NCBI GenBank assembly: GCA_963772845.1
Contig: CAVYYW010000016.1
Span: 169,626-233,625, forward strand
Direction of reading: 5' to 3'
From: CAVYYW01 sp963772845
Lineage (GTDB): Bacteria; Bacillota; Bacilli; Bacillales; Sporolactobacillaceae
Length of the DNA: 64,000 nt
This document shows, in pieces, positions 1 to 11,921 of the stretch. Both the position numbers and the translations under genes were made by a program. Below the pieces are notes generated by a model, which saw only the letters and a program-made list of their open reading frames with translations, was not told where the DNA came from and searched no databases. How positions within the stretch are numbered: the stretch's first letter is position 1; each line of letters opens with the position of its first letter.

Positions 1-26
1 ATTAACACTAAAAGGAGTGGACGAAG

Positions 27-341
27 ATGAAAGGTAATATGAATAACATGATGAAGCAAATGCAAAAAATGCAAAAGCAAATGGCGAAAGCTCAAGAAGA
101 ATTAAAGGAAGAATTTGTGGAAGGCACTGCAGGCGGCGGAGTCGTTACCGTCAAAGCGAACGGACATAAGGAAGTCGTCGAAGTTATCATTAAAGAAGAA
201 GCGGTGGATCCAGAAGACGTCGATATGCTTCAAGACCTTGTCCTTGCTGCCATCAATGATGCTTTGGCAAAAGTCGATGAGTTATCGAACGCGCGCATGG
301 GACAGTTTACTAAGGGACTTAACATGCCCGGAATGTTTTAG
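27..341 (+). CDS. yaaK: YbaB/EbfC family nucleoid-associated protein
   Basis: Small DNA-binding protein (104 aa) of the YbaB/EbfC family, which sits between dnaX and recR in most bacteria. The N-terminal 30 residues form a Met/Gln/Lys-rich amphipathic helix, followed by the family's Gly-rich turn GTAGGG (residues 33-38) and a conserved C-terminal MGQFTKG segment. AAAGGAG lies about 10 nt before the ATG, which supports this start; a second in-frame ATG at 39 is less well placed. The gene ends 11 nt before recR, so the two are almost certainly co-transcribed. dnaX would lie just outside the window. The family role (nucleoid binding) is known; its exact function in bacilli is not settled. Confidence 0.93.
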   Translation: MKGNMNNMMKQMQKMQKQMAKAQEELKEEFVEGTAGGGVVTVKANGHKEVVEVIIKEEAVDPEDVDMLQDLVLAAINDALAKVDELSNARMGQFTKGLNMPGMF

Positions 342-352
342 GAGAGTAAGCG

Positions 353-949
353 ATGCATTATCCAGAGCCGATAGCCAAGCTAATTGATAGTTTTATGAAA
401 CTCCCTGGCATTGGGCCGAAAACGGCTGTCCGTCTGGCATTTTACGTGATAGATATGAACGAGGAAGACGTCATGGAATTTGGGCGTTCACTGGTTAATG
501 TGAAACGAAACCTTGTCTTTTGTTCAGAATGCCAAAATATCAGCGACAACGATCCTTGTTATATTTGTGATGACTCATCAAGAGACCGTTCTACCATTTG
601 TGTGGTTCAGGAGCCAAGAGATGTAATGGCTCTAGAAAAAATGAGAGATTATACAGGTCTCTATCATGTTCTTCACGGGTCAATCTCTCCTGTGGAAGGC
701 ATCGGTCCTGAAGATATTAAAGTAACCGAATTGATTCAGCGTCTGGAAGATGAAGGAATTAAAGAAATCATTCTTGCCACCAATCCAACGATTGAAGGTG
801 AAGCGACAGCTATGTATATTTCAAGGCTCGTCAGGCCCATCGGAATAAAGACCTCCCGCATTGCACATGGTCTACCAGTTGGCGGTGACTTGGAGTATGC
901 GGATGAAGTCACTTTATCAAAAGCTTTGGAAGGGCGAAGAGAAATATAA
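353..949 (+). CDS. recR: Recombination protein RecR
   Basis: RecR, 198 aa, the usual family length. It acts with RecO and RecF to load RecA onto SSB-coated gaps during recombinational repair. Visible features are an N-terminal helix-hairpin-helix with LPGIGPKTA (17-25), a four-cysteine zinc finger (C56, C59, C68, C71) and a Toprim domain from about residue 80, including the ATNPTIEGEATA segment. GGAGAG precedes the ATG by a few bases. It follows ybaB/yaaK closely and precedes yaaL, as in B. subtilis. Nothing in the sequence looks damaged. Confidence 0.97.
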   Translation: MHYPEPIAKLIDSFMKLPGIGPKTAVRLAFYVIDMNEEDVMEFGRSLVNVKRNLVFCSECQNISDNDPCYICDDSSRDRSTICVVQEPRDVMALEKMRDYTGLYHVLHGSISPVEGIGPEDIKVTELIQRLEDEGIKEIILATNPTIEGEATAMYISRLVRPIGIKTSRIAHGLPVGGDLEYADEVTLSKALEGRREI

Positions 950-969
950 GCTTAGGAGAGCAGCGGAAA

Positions 970-1203
970 ATGGCTATTTTTAAACGTAAAATTAGACTTC
1001 GTAAAGCTATGCAAGAGGATCTGCTGGAGATTTTAAGCTCTTGCAGAGAAACTTGGCTTAAAAAGAAAAAAGTCATTGAAGGAAGCATCGAACCTTCTGG
1101 GGAAGTCCTTCAGCAGTTAAAGCTCTCTGAAGCCAAATATCTTTTTCTGTTAAAGGAAGCAAGGCACCAGAAACTCTCTATTAGATACAAAACATATAAA
1201 TAG
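970..1203 (+). CDS. yaaL: YaaL family protein (DUF2508)
   Basis: Conserved small protein of 77 aa, very basic at the N terminus (MAIFKRKIRLRKA) and predicted helical throughout. Size and position between recR and bofA match YaaL of B. subtilis. No catalytic motif or membrane segment is visible, and the family has no established function. AGGAGAG precedes the ATG, and the gene starts 20 nt after recR, so it is probably in the same transcript. Confidence 0.85.
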   Translation: MAIFKRKIRLRKAMQEDLLEILSSCRETWLKKKKVIEGSIEPSGEVLQQLKLSEAKYLFLLKEARHQKLSIRYKTYK

Positions 1204-1224
1204 TAATAACTAAGACACGCCCTT

Positions 1225-1233
1225 CATACCTTA
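1225..1233 (+). promoter_or_regulatory. Possible sigma-E -10 element for bofA
   Basis: CATACCTTA between yaaL and bofA resembles a sigma-E -10 (CATAnnnT). bofA belongs to the mother-cell programme, so a sigma-E promoter would be expected, but I cannot identify a convincing -35. Tentative. Confidence 0.3.
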
Positions 1234-1258
1234 TTTTAAAAAGGATGGAGGTTTTTTT

Positions 1259-1525
1259 TTGAATTCAACCCTGCTTACCTGGTTAATGATTTCTGGTTTA
1301 GTGCTGATCGTCCTGGTAGCCTTTCGTCTTAATCCTTTAAAGTGGATGGGCAGGCTTGGGGTGAAATTAATCATCGGAGCGGTCATGCTGTTTCTATTCA
1401 ATTTGGTTGGACAATCTTTTACCTGGCATCTGCCGATTAACTTTATTACTGCTGCTATAACAGGTTTCTTAGGTTTGCCTGGGCTTGCGGTGCTGGTTAT
1501 TATGAAGCTGCTGATCTTCGTATAA
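1259..1525 (+). CDS. bofA: Pro-sigma-K processing inhibitor BofA
   Basis: BofA, 88 aa, is an integral membrane protein that holds the intramembrane protease SpoIVFB inactive, with SpoIVFA, until the forespore signals. The protein is hydrophobic nearly end to end, with segments at about 5-22, 35-50 and 60-87, and ends in the family's LPGLAVLVIMKLLIF-type tail. The likely start is TTG, 7 nt after GGAGG, the gap being a run of T residues that includes the start's own first bases. The long T tract between ribosome-binding site and start is unusual. Position after yaaL and before the first rRNA operon matches B. subtilis. Confidence 0.92.
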   Translation: MNSTLLTWLMISGLVLIVLVAFRLNPLKWMGRLGVKLIIGAVMLFLFNLVGQSFTWHLPINFITAAITGFLGLPGLAVLVIMKLLIFV

Positions 1526-2003
1526 TCAGCATGTTTATTTATTAGAAAATATTGAAATGACTTTTAATACGATTCCCCATTGACGTTAGTTATTTAAGCT
1601 GATATTATGAATAACGTTGTGATTGAGACCGAGACTAAACGGACGAACAAATGGATGTTGAAGTCGGATTTTCTTTTTAAAATAAACGGTTGACACAACG
1701 TTGGTTAATAAGTATAATAGTAAAAGTCTCCTCGGAAGAGGCGGCAAACAAATTAAAAAAACATGTTGACATGAAAAACTCAGCATGGTATGATGATCTA
1801 GTCGCTGTTAAAACAACGACAACCCAAAAAACCGTATGGTTGAGGGAAAAACGAAATGTTGTTCTTTGAAAACTAAACAAAAGCCAAGCGTACTTTTGAA
1901 AAAGGGTAACCTTTGAAAAAGAGTATTAAATCTAACGATTTAAACGCGTAAGATAGAGTTTGGTTTCTCTATATAAAAAAACCAGCCAGCTCGTATGAGC
2001 ATT
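1526..2003 (+). promoter_or_regulatory. rRNA operon leader: P1, P2 and boxA
   Basis: This 478-nt stretch has no gene and carries the rRNA promoter region. P1 is TTGACA (1690-1695), 17-bp spacer, TATAAT (1713-1718). P2 is TTGACA (1766-1771), 17-bp spacer, TATGAT (1789-1794). A boxA-like antitermination element, GTTCTTTGAAAAC, lies at about 1861-1873. The sequence just after it (about 1866-1890) can pair with about 3584-3612 downstream of 16S, forming the usual pre-16S processing stem. Bases 1755-2003 are repeated exactly before the second rRNA operon. Confidence 0.85.
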
Positions 2004-6612
<4,609 letters not shown>

Positions 6613-6676
6613 CATAACGTAAGATGTCGAAACACTTTCTGTTGCATCCGGTTTTGAAGGTATGTTTATCTTCAGG

Positions 6677-6793
6677 TCTGGCGATGATAGCGAAGAGGTC
6701 ACACCCGTTCCCATCCCGAACACGGTCGTTAAGCTCTTCAGCGCCAATGGTAGTTGGGGGCTGTCCCCCTGCGAGAGTAGGACGTTGCCAGGC
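6677..6793 (+). rRNA. rrf: 5S ribosomal RNA
   Basis: A 5S rRNA of about 117 nt with the typical core AGCGAAGAGGTCACACCCGT and CGAGAGTAGGACG. The 5' CTGGCGATGATAG and 3' GTTGCCAGGC ends pair as the terminal stem. It lies 64 nt after 23S and is followed by a terminator. Confidence 0.95.
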
Positions 6794-6809
6794 CAAAAGT
6801 TATACATAA

Positions 6810-6841
6810 AGATCAGCGATTGATTTCGCTGGTCTTTTTTT
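6810..6841 (+). terminator. Rho-independent terminator of the first rRNA operon
   Basis: AGATCAGCG ... CGCTGGTCT stem (one G-U-type mismatch) with a short loop, followed by a run of seven T. It lies 17 nt after 5S. Confidence 0.85.
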
Positions 6842-6991
6842 GCGTTTAAATAAAAAAATTAAATTAGTGCGGTTTCGAGAAGCGATTCCACAATGATATG
6901 GGAAGCCGATATCAGTTTAATCAAATAAATAGGAATCATTGTTTTCATAATCGTTCTATTTTTTCGCTTTTTTAGATGCTTACCTATGTAG

Positions 6992-7026
6992 TTGGCTGGG
7001 CAGCAGAACTTAGACAGGCCAGCCAA
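6992..7026. terminator. Hairpin downstream of the leftward gene pair
   Basis: TTGGCTGG ... CCAGCCAA is a perfect 8-bp stem between the rRNA terminator and the end of the leftward accessory genes. No clear T tract follows on either strand, so its role as a terminator is uncertain. It could be a convergent stop signal shielding the accessory genes from rRNA transcription. Confidence 0.45.
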
Positions 7027-7054
7027 TAAATTTTAATTATTGGTTCATAACTCA

Positions 7055-7522
7055 TCACTCATCACTTTTTCTCCAAAAATAAGGGAAGGGAGATTTGCGG
7101 ATCTTTTTGCTTTCATCATTCTCCTCTAAATCCTTTTGAATATCGGTTTTTTCACCTTCAAGATCACTTTTGCTTTCAAAATCTTCCTCTATTGTTGTCT
7201 CTTTTGGATTAATTTGGGCTTCACTTGAGTTTGTTTCGATTGATTTTTTATTTCCTATCATACTTCCACCATTATTCTTATTCTGAATAGGACCAGCTGT
7301 GGGGGTTTTAGAGCGGTACGCCGTATTACCTTTATCCTCGGGTTTATAATAAACAGGTTTAGAAAAATCAGCTTTACGAAGGGCACTGAGGGTACTAATT
7401 GTTTCTTGTGATGTATGTTTTTCAAAATAATTTGAAGGCCTGAGTTGATCTAAATAGATCTGAGGCACATCCTCTTTCTGAGACATATCCTCTTTCTGAG
7501 ACACATCCTCTTTCTGAGACAT
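7055..7522 (-). CDS. Hypothetical acidic low-complexity protein with hexapeptide repeats
   Basis: Unrecognised protein of 155 aa. The N terminus consists of hexapeptide repeats of the form [M/V][S/P]QKED (residues 1-19). A Pro/Asn/Ser-rich middle and a strongly acidic C-terminal third (about 105-145) follow, ending in PFPYFWRKSDE. There is no signal peptide or membrane segment. Its ATG directly follows, in the same frame, the UGA of the upstream gene, and AGAGG lies 5 nt before the ATG. The protein is therefore either translated by stop-start coupling or is the C-terminal part of a once-continuous protein. Low complexity and a disordered look would suit a coat or matrix protein, but that is inference. 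Confidence 0.6.
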   Translation of the reverse strand: MSQKEDVSQKEDMSQKEDVPQIYLDQLRPSNYFEKHTSQETISTLSALRKADFSKPVYYKPEDKGNTAYRSKTPTAGPIQNKNNGGSMIGNKKSIETNSSEAQINPKETTIEEDFESKSDLEGEKTDIQKDLEENDESKKIRKSPFPYFWRKSDE

Positions 7523-7548
7523 TCAATCCTCTTTCTGAGGCACCTTCT
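7442..7548 (-). repeat. 18-bp tandem repeat spanning a stop-start junction
   Basis: On the minus strand four to five units of the 18-mer [AG]TG-[CT]CT-CAGAAAGAGGAT run in tandem, encoding [M/V][P/S]QKED. After the first unit a single extra TGA triplet gives an in-frame stop directly followed by ATG. Each unit carries an AAAGAGG Shine-Dalgarno-like stretch just ahead of an ATG or GTG, so coding repeat and translation signals coincide. Confidence 0.85.
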
Positions 7549-8074
7549 CCTTAGCTGAAATTGCAGATTTTGAATTATTTTCTAGATATTCTCGTATAGC
7601 AATAAGTTCTCTTTGAATCTCAGGTACACTGTCTAATTTTTCTGCAAAGGACTCGAACAGGCTTTGTTGGCTTTGTGTTGCTGCATTAAGTTTTTCTAAT
7701 AGCGATAGGTCTAGATTAAACTTTTCCTCGTCAATGCTTTGCTGAAGATGGGAACTTTCTTTCCTTTGAAGAAATATTACAGAAATCTGGTGGCTTATCT
7801 CCTGCATGACGCTATAAAGTCTATTTAATTCATCGCTTACTTCATTCAATTGGTCATCAAAGCGATCCAATTGATTTTCATGTTCTTCATTCATTGATAA
7901 GATCTTCTCCTCTTTTGCTAAAAGTTTCTTTTCCAGCTTAGATAAACGCTTTTCCCAAAAGTAGTGATCCTTTTTTACGTCATGATCTATTAGATTATTA
8001 GCAGTATGACCATTTATTGAAGGCTCCTTATTTTTAGAAAATCCAGAATCAGTAGAATCATTTTTTTTTGCCAA
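7523..8074 (-). CDS. Hypothetical coiled-coil protein
   Basis: Unrecognised protein of 183 aa, mostly predicted coiled coil. Residues from about 40 to 165 are rich in Glu, Lys, Leu and Gln with heptad spacing (WEKRLSKLEKKLLAKEEK ...). The N-terminal 35 residues are polar and look disordered. The C terminus ends VPQKED, the repeat unit that restarts in the next gene after an in-frame UGA. The start is a TTG with GGGTGAT 6-7 nt upstream. Codons 2-5 include a run of nine A, a possible slippage site. There is no membrane segment. It lies divergent from the Cys-rich gene at 8232, sharing a 157-nt promoter region. Confidence 0.65.
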   Translation of the reverse strand: MAKKNDSTDSGFSKNKEPSINGHTANNLIDHDVKKDHYFWEKRLSKLEKKLLAKEEKILSMNEEHENQLDRFDDQLNEVSDELNRLYSVMQEISHQISVIFLQRKESSHLQQSIDEEKFNLDLSLLEKLNAATQSQQSLFESFAEKLDSVPEIQRELIAIREYLENNSKSAISAKEKVPQKED

Positions 8075-8231
8075 TTGTTCATCACCCTAATATTAGACTT
8101 AATATTTATATATATGGTTATACAAAAATAGGTGTGAAAATCTCAATAAATACACGTTTTCACTAATGCGCATTAAGCGAGTACAACATAAAGTGAAGAG
8201 TAAGACAAAATATTGAAAGAAGGTAGATTAA

Positions 8232-8870
8232 ATGCAAGGTGATCAATTAGCAGTACCAGCTCAACTAGAAAGATTATGCATTAACACTGACAAAGTATAT
8301 GACTGGATCATTGCTCAAGCAAACGTTGACTTGGCAGCTGTAACATTAACTTTTCCCGTAGGGGCGACTGATCCATGTGCAGTCGGTACTACAATTCTTG
8401 ATGTCACAACTAGCATTACAGAACTTAGCTTCACTGAGGTGGGCACCAGAACCAGCCGAACTTTTATCATTGATGGAGCTGAGGTAGTACTTGAAAGGGT
8501 AACTATTCAGAAAACATTATCAATTACTGTGACAATAACCGGTACAACGGCTGCTGGACTCGGTTTTACAATTACAAGCTTGCCTGTTACTCAAGTCATA
8601 AGTGAGTCTTTCTTCTTGTGCGCACCAGAAGGTACAGTCATTGATGTTGAAGTAACTGATGTTTCATCTACAGCGAGCGGTACATGCGTTGCGGGTGCAT
8701 TCGTAGCGAGTATCTCTGCTCTAGTGTGTCAAAGCATTCAAGTCACAGCACCTGTTACACTTGAACTTACTGCTGACTTCTGTATGCCTCGCGAAGATAT
8801 TGTCGCAACTTGCCCAGCACCAACTATTCCACCGCAATGCCCGGCAATCTTCCCGCCAAGCGTCATGTAG
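8232..8870 (+). CDS. Hypothetical Cys- and Thr/Val-rich beta-type protein (possible spore-surface protein)
   Basis: Unrecognised protein of 212 aa. After a short N terminus with CINTDKVYDWII (16-27) it is almost entirely alternating Thr/Val/Ile strands, as in a beta-sandwich or fibre subunit. It has eight cysteines (16, 49, 130, 152, 166, 184, 194, 203) and a Pro-rich tail (195-210). There is no signal peptide. Cytoplasmic synthesis with many cysteines and a beta-rich body is typical of spore coat, exosporium or spore-appendage proteins assembled in the mother cell; this is inference, and I do not claim membership of a named family. GAAGGTAG precedes the ATG. A strong hairpin terminator follows. 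Confidence 0.7.
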   Translation: MQGDQLAVPAQLERLCINTDKVYDWIIAQANVDLAAVTLTFPVGATDPCAVGTTILDVTTSITELSFTEVGTRTSRTFIIDGAEVVLERVTIQKTLSITVTITGTTAAGLGFTITSLPVTQVISESFFLCAPEGTVIDVEVTDVSSTASGTCVAGAFVASISALVCQSIQVTAPVTLELTADFCMPREDIVATCPAPTIPPQCPAIFPPSVM

Positions 8871-8901
8871 CATATAGGTCCAATAAGCAACATAGGGTAG
8901 A

Positions 8902-8930
8902 GGGAGGTATTTAATACCTCCCTTTAGTCT
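8902..8930 (+). terminator. Terminator or attenuator after the Cys-rich gene
   Basis: GGGAGGTAT and ATACCTCCC form a perfect 9-bp stem with a 3-nt loop, followed by TTTAGTCTTTT. It separates the Cys-rich gene from two small genes in the same direction, so partial readthrough could set their relative levels. Confidence 0.75.
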
Positions 8931-8949
8931 TTTGAATTGGAGGGTGTTT

Positions 8950-9513
8950 ATGAATCATGATCCGCATCTGTTATTAAAAAATAAATTGAAAGAACTGAAT
9001 CTTGATACAGAGACATACTTAAATGAAGTAAAAAACCTTTTGTTAAAAAAAGTAACACCAGTGCACCAGCTAATGATTATCAGCTACTTTACTTATTCTC
9101 TAAATCTATCAAATAGAGAAGACGAAGAAAATATCTTATTGGGAAACTTTGTTATCAAAAACCTGGGAAACATACCGATTAATAACCCCTTTATATTATT
9201 AAAAATGAATCACTCAAGTTCATTTGAATTTTCCGGGAAAGTTATTACACAACAATCGAAAAAACCTCATAATACCTCGGGTATATGGGAACGAGTTAGT
9301 CCCGGTGAGGAAAATAGTGAAGATGACTATTGGTTAAGGCCGCTTGATACCTTAATTTTAAATCCTAAGGACACTGTTATTTTTCCGAATTTCCAAATTA
9401 AATGGTTCGGTAATGAAGCGTACAAATTTTCAATTGCAGGTTTTACTTATGCAGATGAAATGAACGAAGGCAGTAATGCTTTAAACCATATCAATTTAAG
9501 TATGGAAAGCTAG
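8950..9513 (+). CDS. Hypothetical protein, predicted beta-sandwich
   Basis: Unrecognised protein of 187 aa. The N-terminal 60 residues are helical (KNKLKELNLDTETYLNEVK ...). The rest has a beta-sandwich look, with FVIKNLGNIPINNPFILLKM (about 68-87) and a segment ending FQIKWFGNEAYKFSIAGFTY. No signal peptide or membrane segment is seen. The ATG at 8950 has GGAGGG 5 nt upstream, which decides it over an upstream in-frame TTG at 8932 that has no ribosome-binding site. The next gene begins 21 nt downstream, so they form an operon. Function unknown; probably works with the neighbouring accessory genes. Confidence 0.65.
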   Translation: MNHDPHLLLKNKLKELNLDTETYLNEVKNLLLKKVTPVHQLMIISYFTYSLNLSNREDEENILLGNFVIKNLGNIPINNPFILLKMNHSSSFEFSGKVITQQSKKPHNTSGIWERVSPGEENSEDDYWLRPLDTLILNPKDTVIFPNFQIKWFGNEAYKFSIAGFTYADEMNEGSNALNHINLSMES

Positions 9514-9534
9514 TCATTTATTTGAGGTGAGCAT

Positions 9535-9828
9535 ATGAACGAACAGAAATCATTAAAAAAATTACTTCGGCAGCAGATAAAAAGACAATTAAGAAAGCTT
9601 GATGAAGAAAACCAGCCCCACAATGACAGCCATGTATATATTGAAAGCAGCACACTCAATCTCTTTGTTTTATATTTATTATTGAATATGGAAAAACGCC
9701 CTAATCAAAATGAAAGGGATCAAGGGATGCCGTCTTTGAACACGGATGAGTTAATAAATGATGTTAATGCTGTCATGCTTAGCAATAATCAAGCGTTCCA
9801 AGAAATCATTGAGCTTTTAAAAACATGA
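9535..9828 (+). CDS. Hypothetical small protein
   Basis: Unrecognised protein of 97 aa with a basic N terminus (KSLKKLLRQQIKRQLRK), a short hydrophobic stretch LNLFVLYLLLNM (about 42-53) and a polar helical C terminus. The hydrophobic stretch is too short and too near the middle for a signal peptide; it may be a buried helix. TGAGGTGAG lies before the ATG and the gene follows its neighbour after 21 nt, in the same operon. Function unknown. Confidence 0.6.
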   Translation: MNEQKSLKKLLRQQIKRQLRKLDEENQPHNDSHVYIESSTLNLFVLYLLLNMEKRPNQNERDQGMPSLNTDELINDVNAVMLSNNQAFQEIIELLKT

Positions 9829-10061
9829 ATAGGATATGTATATACGTTTAAACAGCGTTTTGTGAAAGTGAAATCCCTGATTCACCCTCCATATTTTACC
9901 TTCACTTATGATAATCATCCATCTGTTAAAAAATACACTCTGCTTTTTCTTTGGAGGAAAGGCACTGCGGAATGATCTCAATCATAAAATAGAGAAAAGA
10001 TCTTAAAAACCGCATAAAAAAATTGATTTTTGGGCAGGATGGCTGATGGAGGTGGATTGAA

Positions 10062-10289
10062 ATGGGCGAGAAGCAATTAAAAGTGTTTAATAACGGGGAA
10101 ATGTGTATGATTTGTGGGGATGAAAAAAAGCAAGGGCTCCACATTGTCGATCAATTTATTTGTGAAACTTGTGAGAGTGATATTGTCCACACAGATGTTG
10201 GAGATCCAAGGTATGCGGAGTATCTATCTAAGCTGTCCATATTAAATATAAAAAAATTTCGAACGGTTGAAAGCGGGCATTCATTATGA
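10062..10289 (+). CDS. csfB: Anti-sigma-G factor Gin/CsfB
   Basis: CsfB (Gin), 75 aa, is a forespore anti-sigma factor that binds sigma-G, and sigma-E in the mother cell, to prevent premature activity. The diagnostic zinc site is present: C15-x2-C18 and C34-x2-C37 around QGLHIVDQF. GGAGGTG lies 7 nt before the ATG. In B. subtilis csfB also lies just downstream of an rRNA operon and before yaaO and tmk, but xpaC and yaaN, found there between csfB and yaaO, are absent here. Its stop codon overlaps the 5' arm of a terminator hairpin. Confidence 0.9.
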   Translation: MGEKQLKVFNNGEMCMICGDEKKQGLHIVDQFICETCESDIVHTDVGDPRYAEYLSKLSILNIKKFRTVESGHSL

Positions 10290-10300
10290 ATGCTTTTTTT
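10277..10300 (+). terminator. csfB terminator
   Basis: GCATTCA-TTA-TGAATGC hairpin followed by seven T, overlapping the csfB stop codon. Confidence 0.8.
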
Positions 10301-10468
10301 GTATGATAAATCAGGCAGCAATAGGGCAGAATTTGGCGAAACGTTCATTAAAAGGCTTGTTATCTTTATTTTCGCATGAAATCGGAGGCCTTACTTTTAT
10401 GTGAAGGCAGCCGGCTCATATGATAAAATAGAAGCATGATATTCTGATAGAAGATAAAGGATGGCTTT

Positions 10469-11905
10469 ATGAATCAGGAAGAGACACCCTTATATGATGC
10501 GTTGCACAGGTTTCAGATAAAACAGCCGCTATCCTTGCATGTTCCAGGGCATAAAAGTGGCAGTGTTTTTCCAAAAAAGGCTTTGAATGAGTTTAGGTCA
10601 ATCCTGCCGATCGATCTTACAGAACTTGAAGGACTGGATGACCTTCATCATCCTGAAGGGCCAATTGCTGAAGCAATGGTTTTATTAAGCGATTATTATC
10701 GCACAGAAAAAAGTTTTTTCCTGTTAAATGGTTCAACAGCAGGCAATTTAGCAATGATTTTTGCAATGACTTCACGCGGAGATCAGATCCTTGTGCAGCG
10801 TAATGCACATAAATCGGTCTACCACGCCCTTCAAATGAGGGATCTGCGTCCCGTTTTTATTAATCCTGTCATTGATTCTGTGACAGACCTTCCATTGGGT
10901 TTGACACAATCATCGGTTGAAAAAGCGATAAAAAGATATCCCTCAGCTAAAGTTCTCGTCCTTACATACCCTAATTATTACGGTATGGCTAGTTCTTTAA
11001 AAGAAATAATCGATTATGCCCATTCAAAACAGGTGAAGGTTTTAGTTGATGAAGCTCACGGGGCTCATTTTACATTAGGCGGCACAGTACCGGAAAGCGC
11101 CTTGGAAATGGGTGCGGATATCGTGGTCCATTCAGCGCACAAAACCCTTCCAGCTATGACGATGGGGTCGTATTTGCATATTAACAGCAGCAGCGTACCC
11201 GTTCATCAAGTGGAGAAATGGCTGGGGAGACTGCAATCGTCGAGTCCTTCTTATCCGATCATGGCTTCTCTCGATTTGGCCAGATATTATTTAGCCACAC
11301 GGCCAATGGAAGAAGTTACAGAAAGGATCGAGCAGATTCAACGGTTTAAAACACGCATCGCTTCGATTAGTGGACTAAGCGTGCCAAAGCCGTCACCTTT
11401 ATATAAACAGGACCCTTTTAAGGTTCTGATTCAGACGAGAAAATCACTTTCAGGCCTTGGTTTACAGCAGGAACTGGCTGCTCAAGGTATTTATACTGAA
11501 CTGGCAGGTCCAGCGCATATTTTAATGCTATTTGGCATCGGCCAACCCTTTAATGAAAAAGAATTAGCAGCTGTATTAGAAACGCTTTTAGATAAATACG
11601 ACAACGTTGAAGCGTCAAGCAAAAATGTAATTAGGACACCAGAAATCTTATCTTTAGAGATGACCTATGAAGAGATGGACCGTATGCAGAGTGTCGAGCT
11701 GCCGTTGAATGAAAGTGCAGCTGGGTATTTTGCTGCTGAGCATCTGATTCCGTACCCACCTGGTGTTCCAATAGTCATGCAAGGTGAGAGATTCTCAAAG
11801 GAATTGCTAAACCATCTTATTTTCTTAAAGGAAAACGGGACCCGGTTTCAGGGAGGACACTTAATAGAAAAAGGATTCATTCGTGTCTATGACAGGGTGG
11901 AATAG
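10469..11905 (+). CDS. yaaO: Orn/Lys/Arg decarboxylase family PLP enzyme (YaaO)
   Basis: Fold-type I pyridoxal-phosphate enzyme of the Orn/Lys/Arg decarboxylase family, 478 aa. The PLP lysine lies in HSAHKT (221-226, K225), preceded by the cofactor-binding VDEAHGAH (193-200) and N-terminal PLHVPGHK-like region. It is close in length to B. subtilis YaaO and shorter than inducible decarboxylases because it lacks the wing domain. The substrate cannot be read from the sequence. AAAGGATG lies 5 nt before the ATG. The tmk gene starts 16 nt after its stop, so the two are likely co-transcribed. Confidence 0.9.
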   Translation: MNQEETPLYDALHRFQIKQPLSLHVPGHKSGSVFPKKALNEFRSILPIDLTELEGLDDLHHPEGPIAEAMVLLSDYYRTEKSFFLLNGSTAGNLAMIFAMTSRGDQILVQRNAHKSVYHALQMRDLRPVFINPVIDSVTDLPLGLTQSSVEKAIKRYPSAKVLVLTYPNYYGMASSLKEIIDYAHSKQVKVLVDEAHGAHFTLGGTVPESALEMGADIVVHSAHKTLPAMTMGSYLHINSSSVPVHQVEKWLGRLQSSSPSYPIMASLDLARYYLATRPMEEVTERIEQIQRFKTRIASISGLSVPKPSPLYKQDPFKVLIQTRKSLSGLGLQQELAAQGIYTELAGPAHILMLFGIGQPFNEKELAAVLETLLDKYDNVEASSKNVIRTPEILSLEMTYEEMDRMQSVELPLNESAAGYFAAEHLIPYPPGVPIVMQGERFSKELLNHLIFLKENGTRFQGGHLIEKGFIRVYDRVE

Positions 11906-11921
11906 AAGGAGCATATATATA

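Noticed and set aside
7520..7525. UGA as a selenocysteine codon in the split coiled-coil gene
   Set aside because: No cysteine-like context, no hairpin of the SECIS kind seen after it, and the UGA is followed at once by AUG with a ribosome-binding site.
10062..10289. csfB gene read as the end of the accessory block
   Set aside because: Its zinc pattern and place before yaaO and tmk identify it as core Gin/CsfB with its own terminator, so the block is taken to end at 9828.
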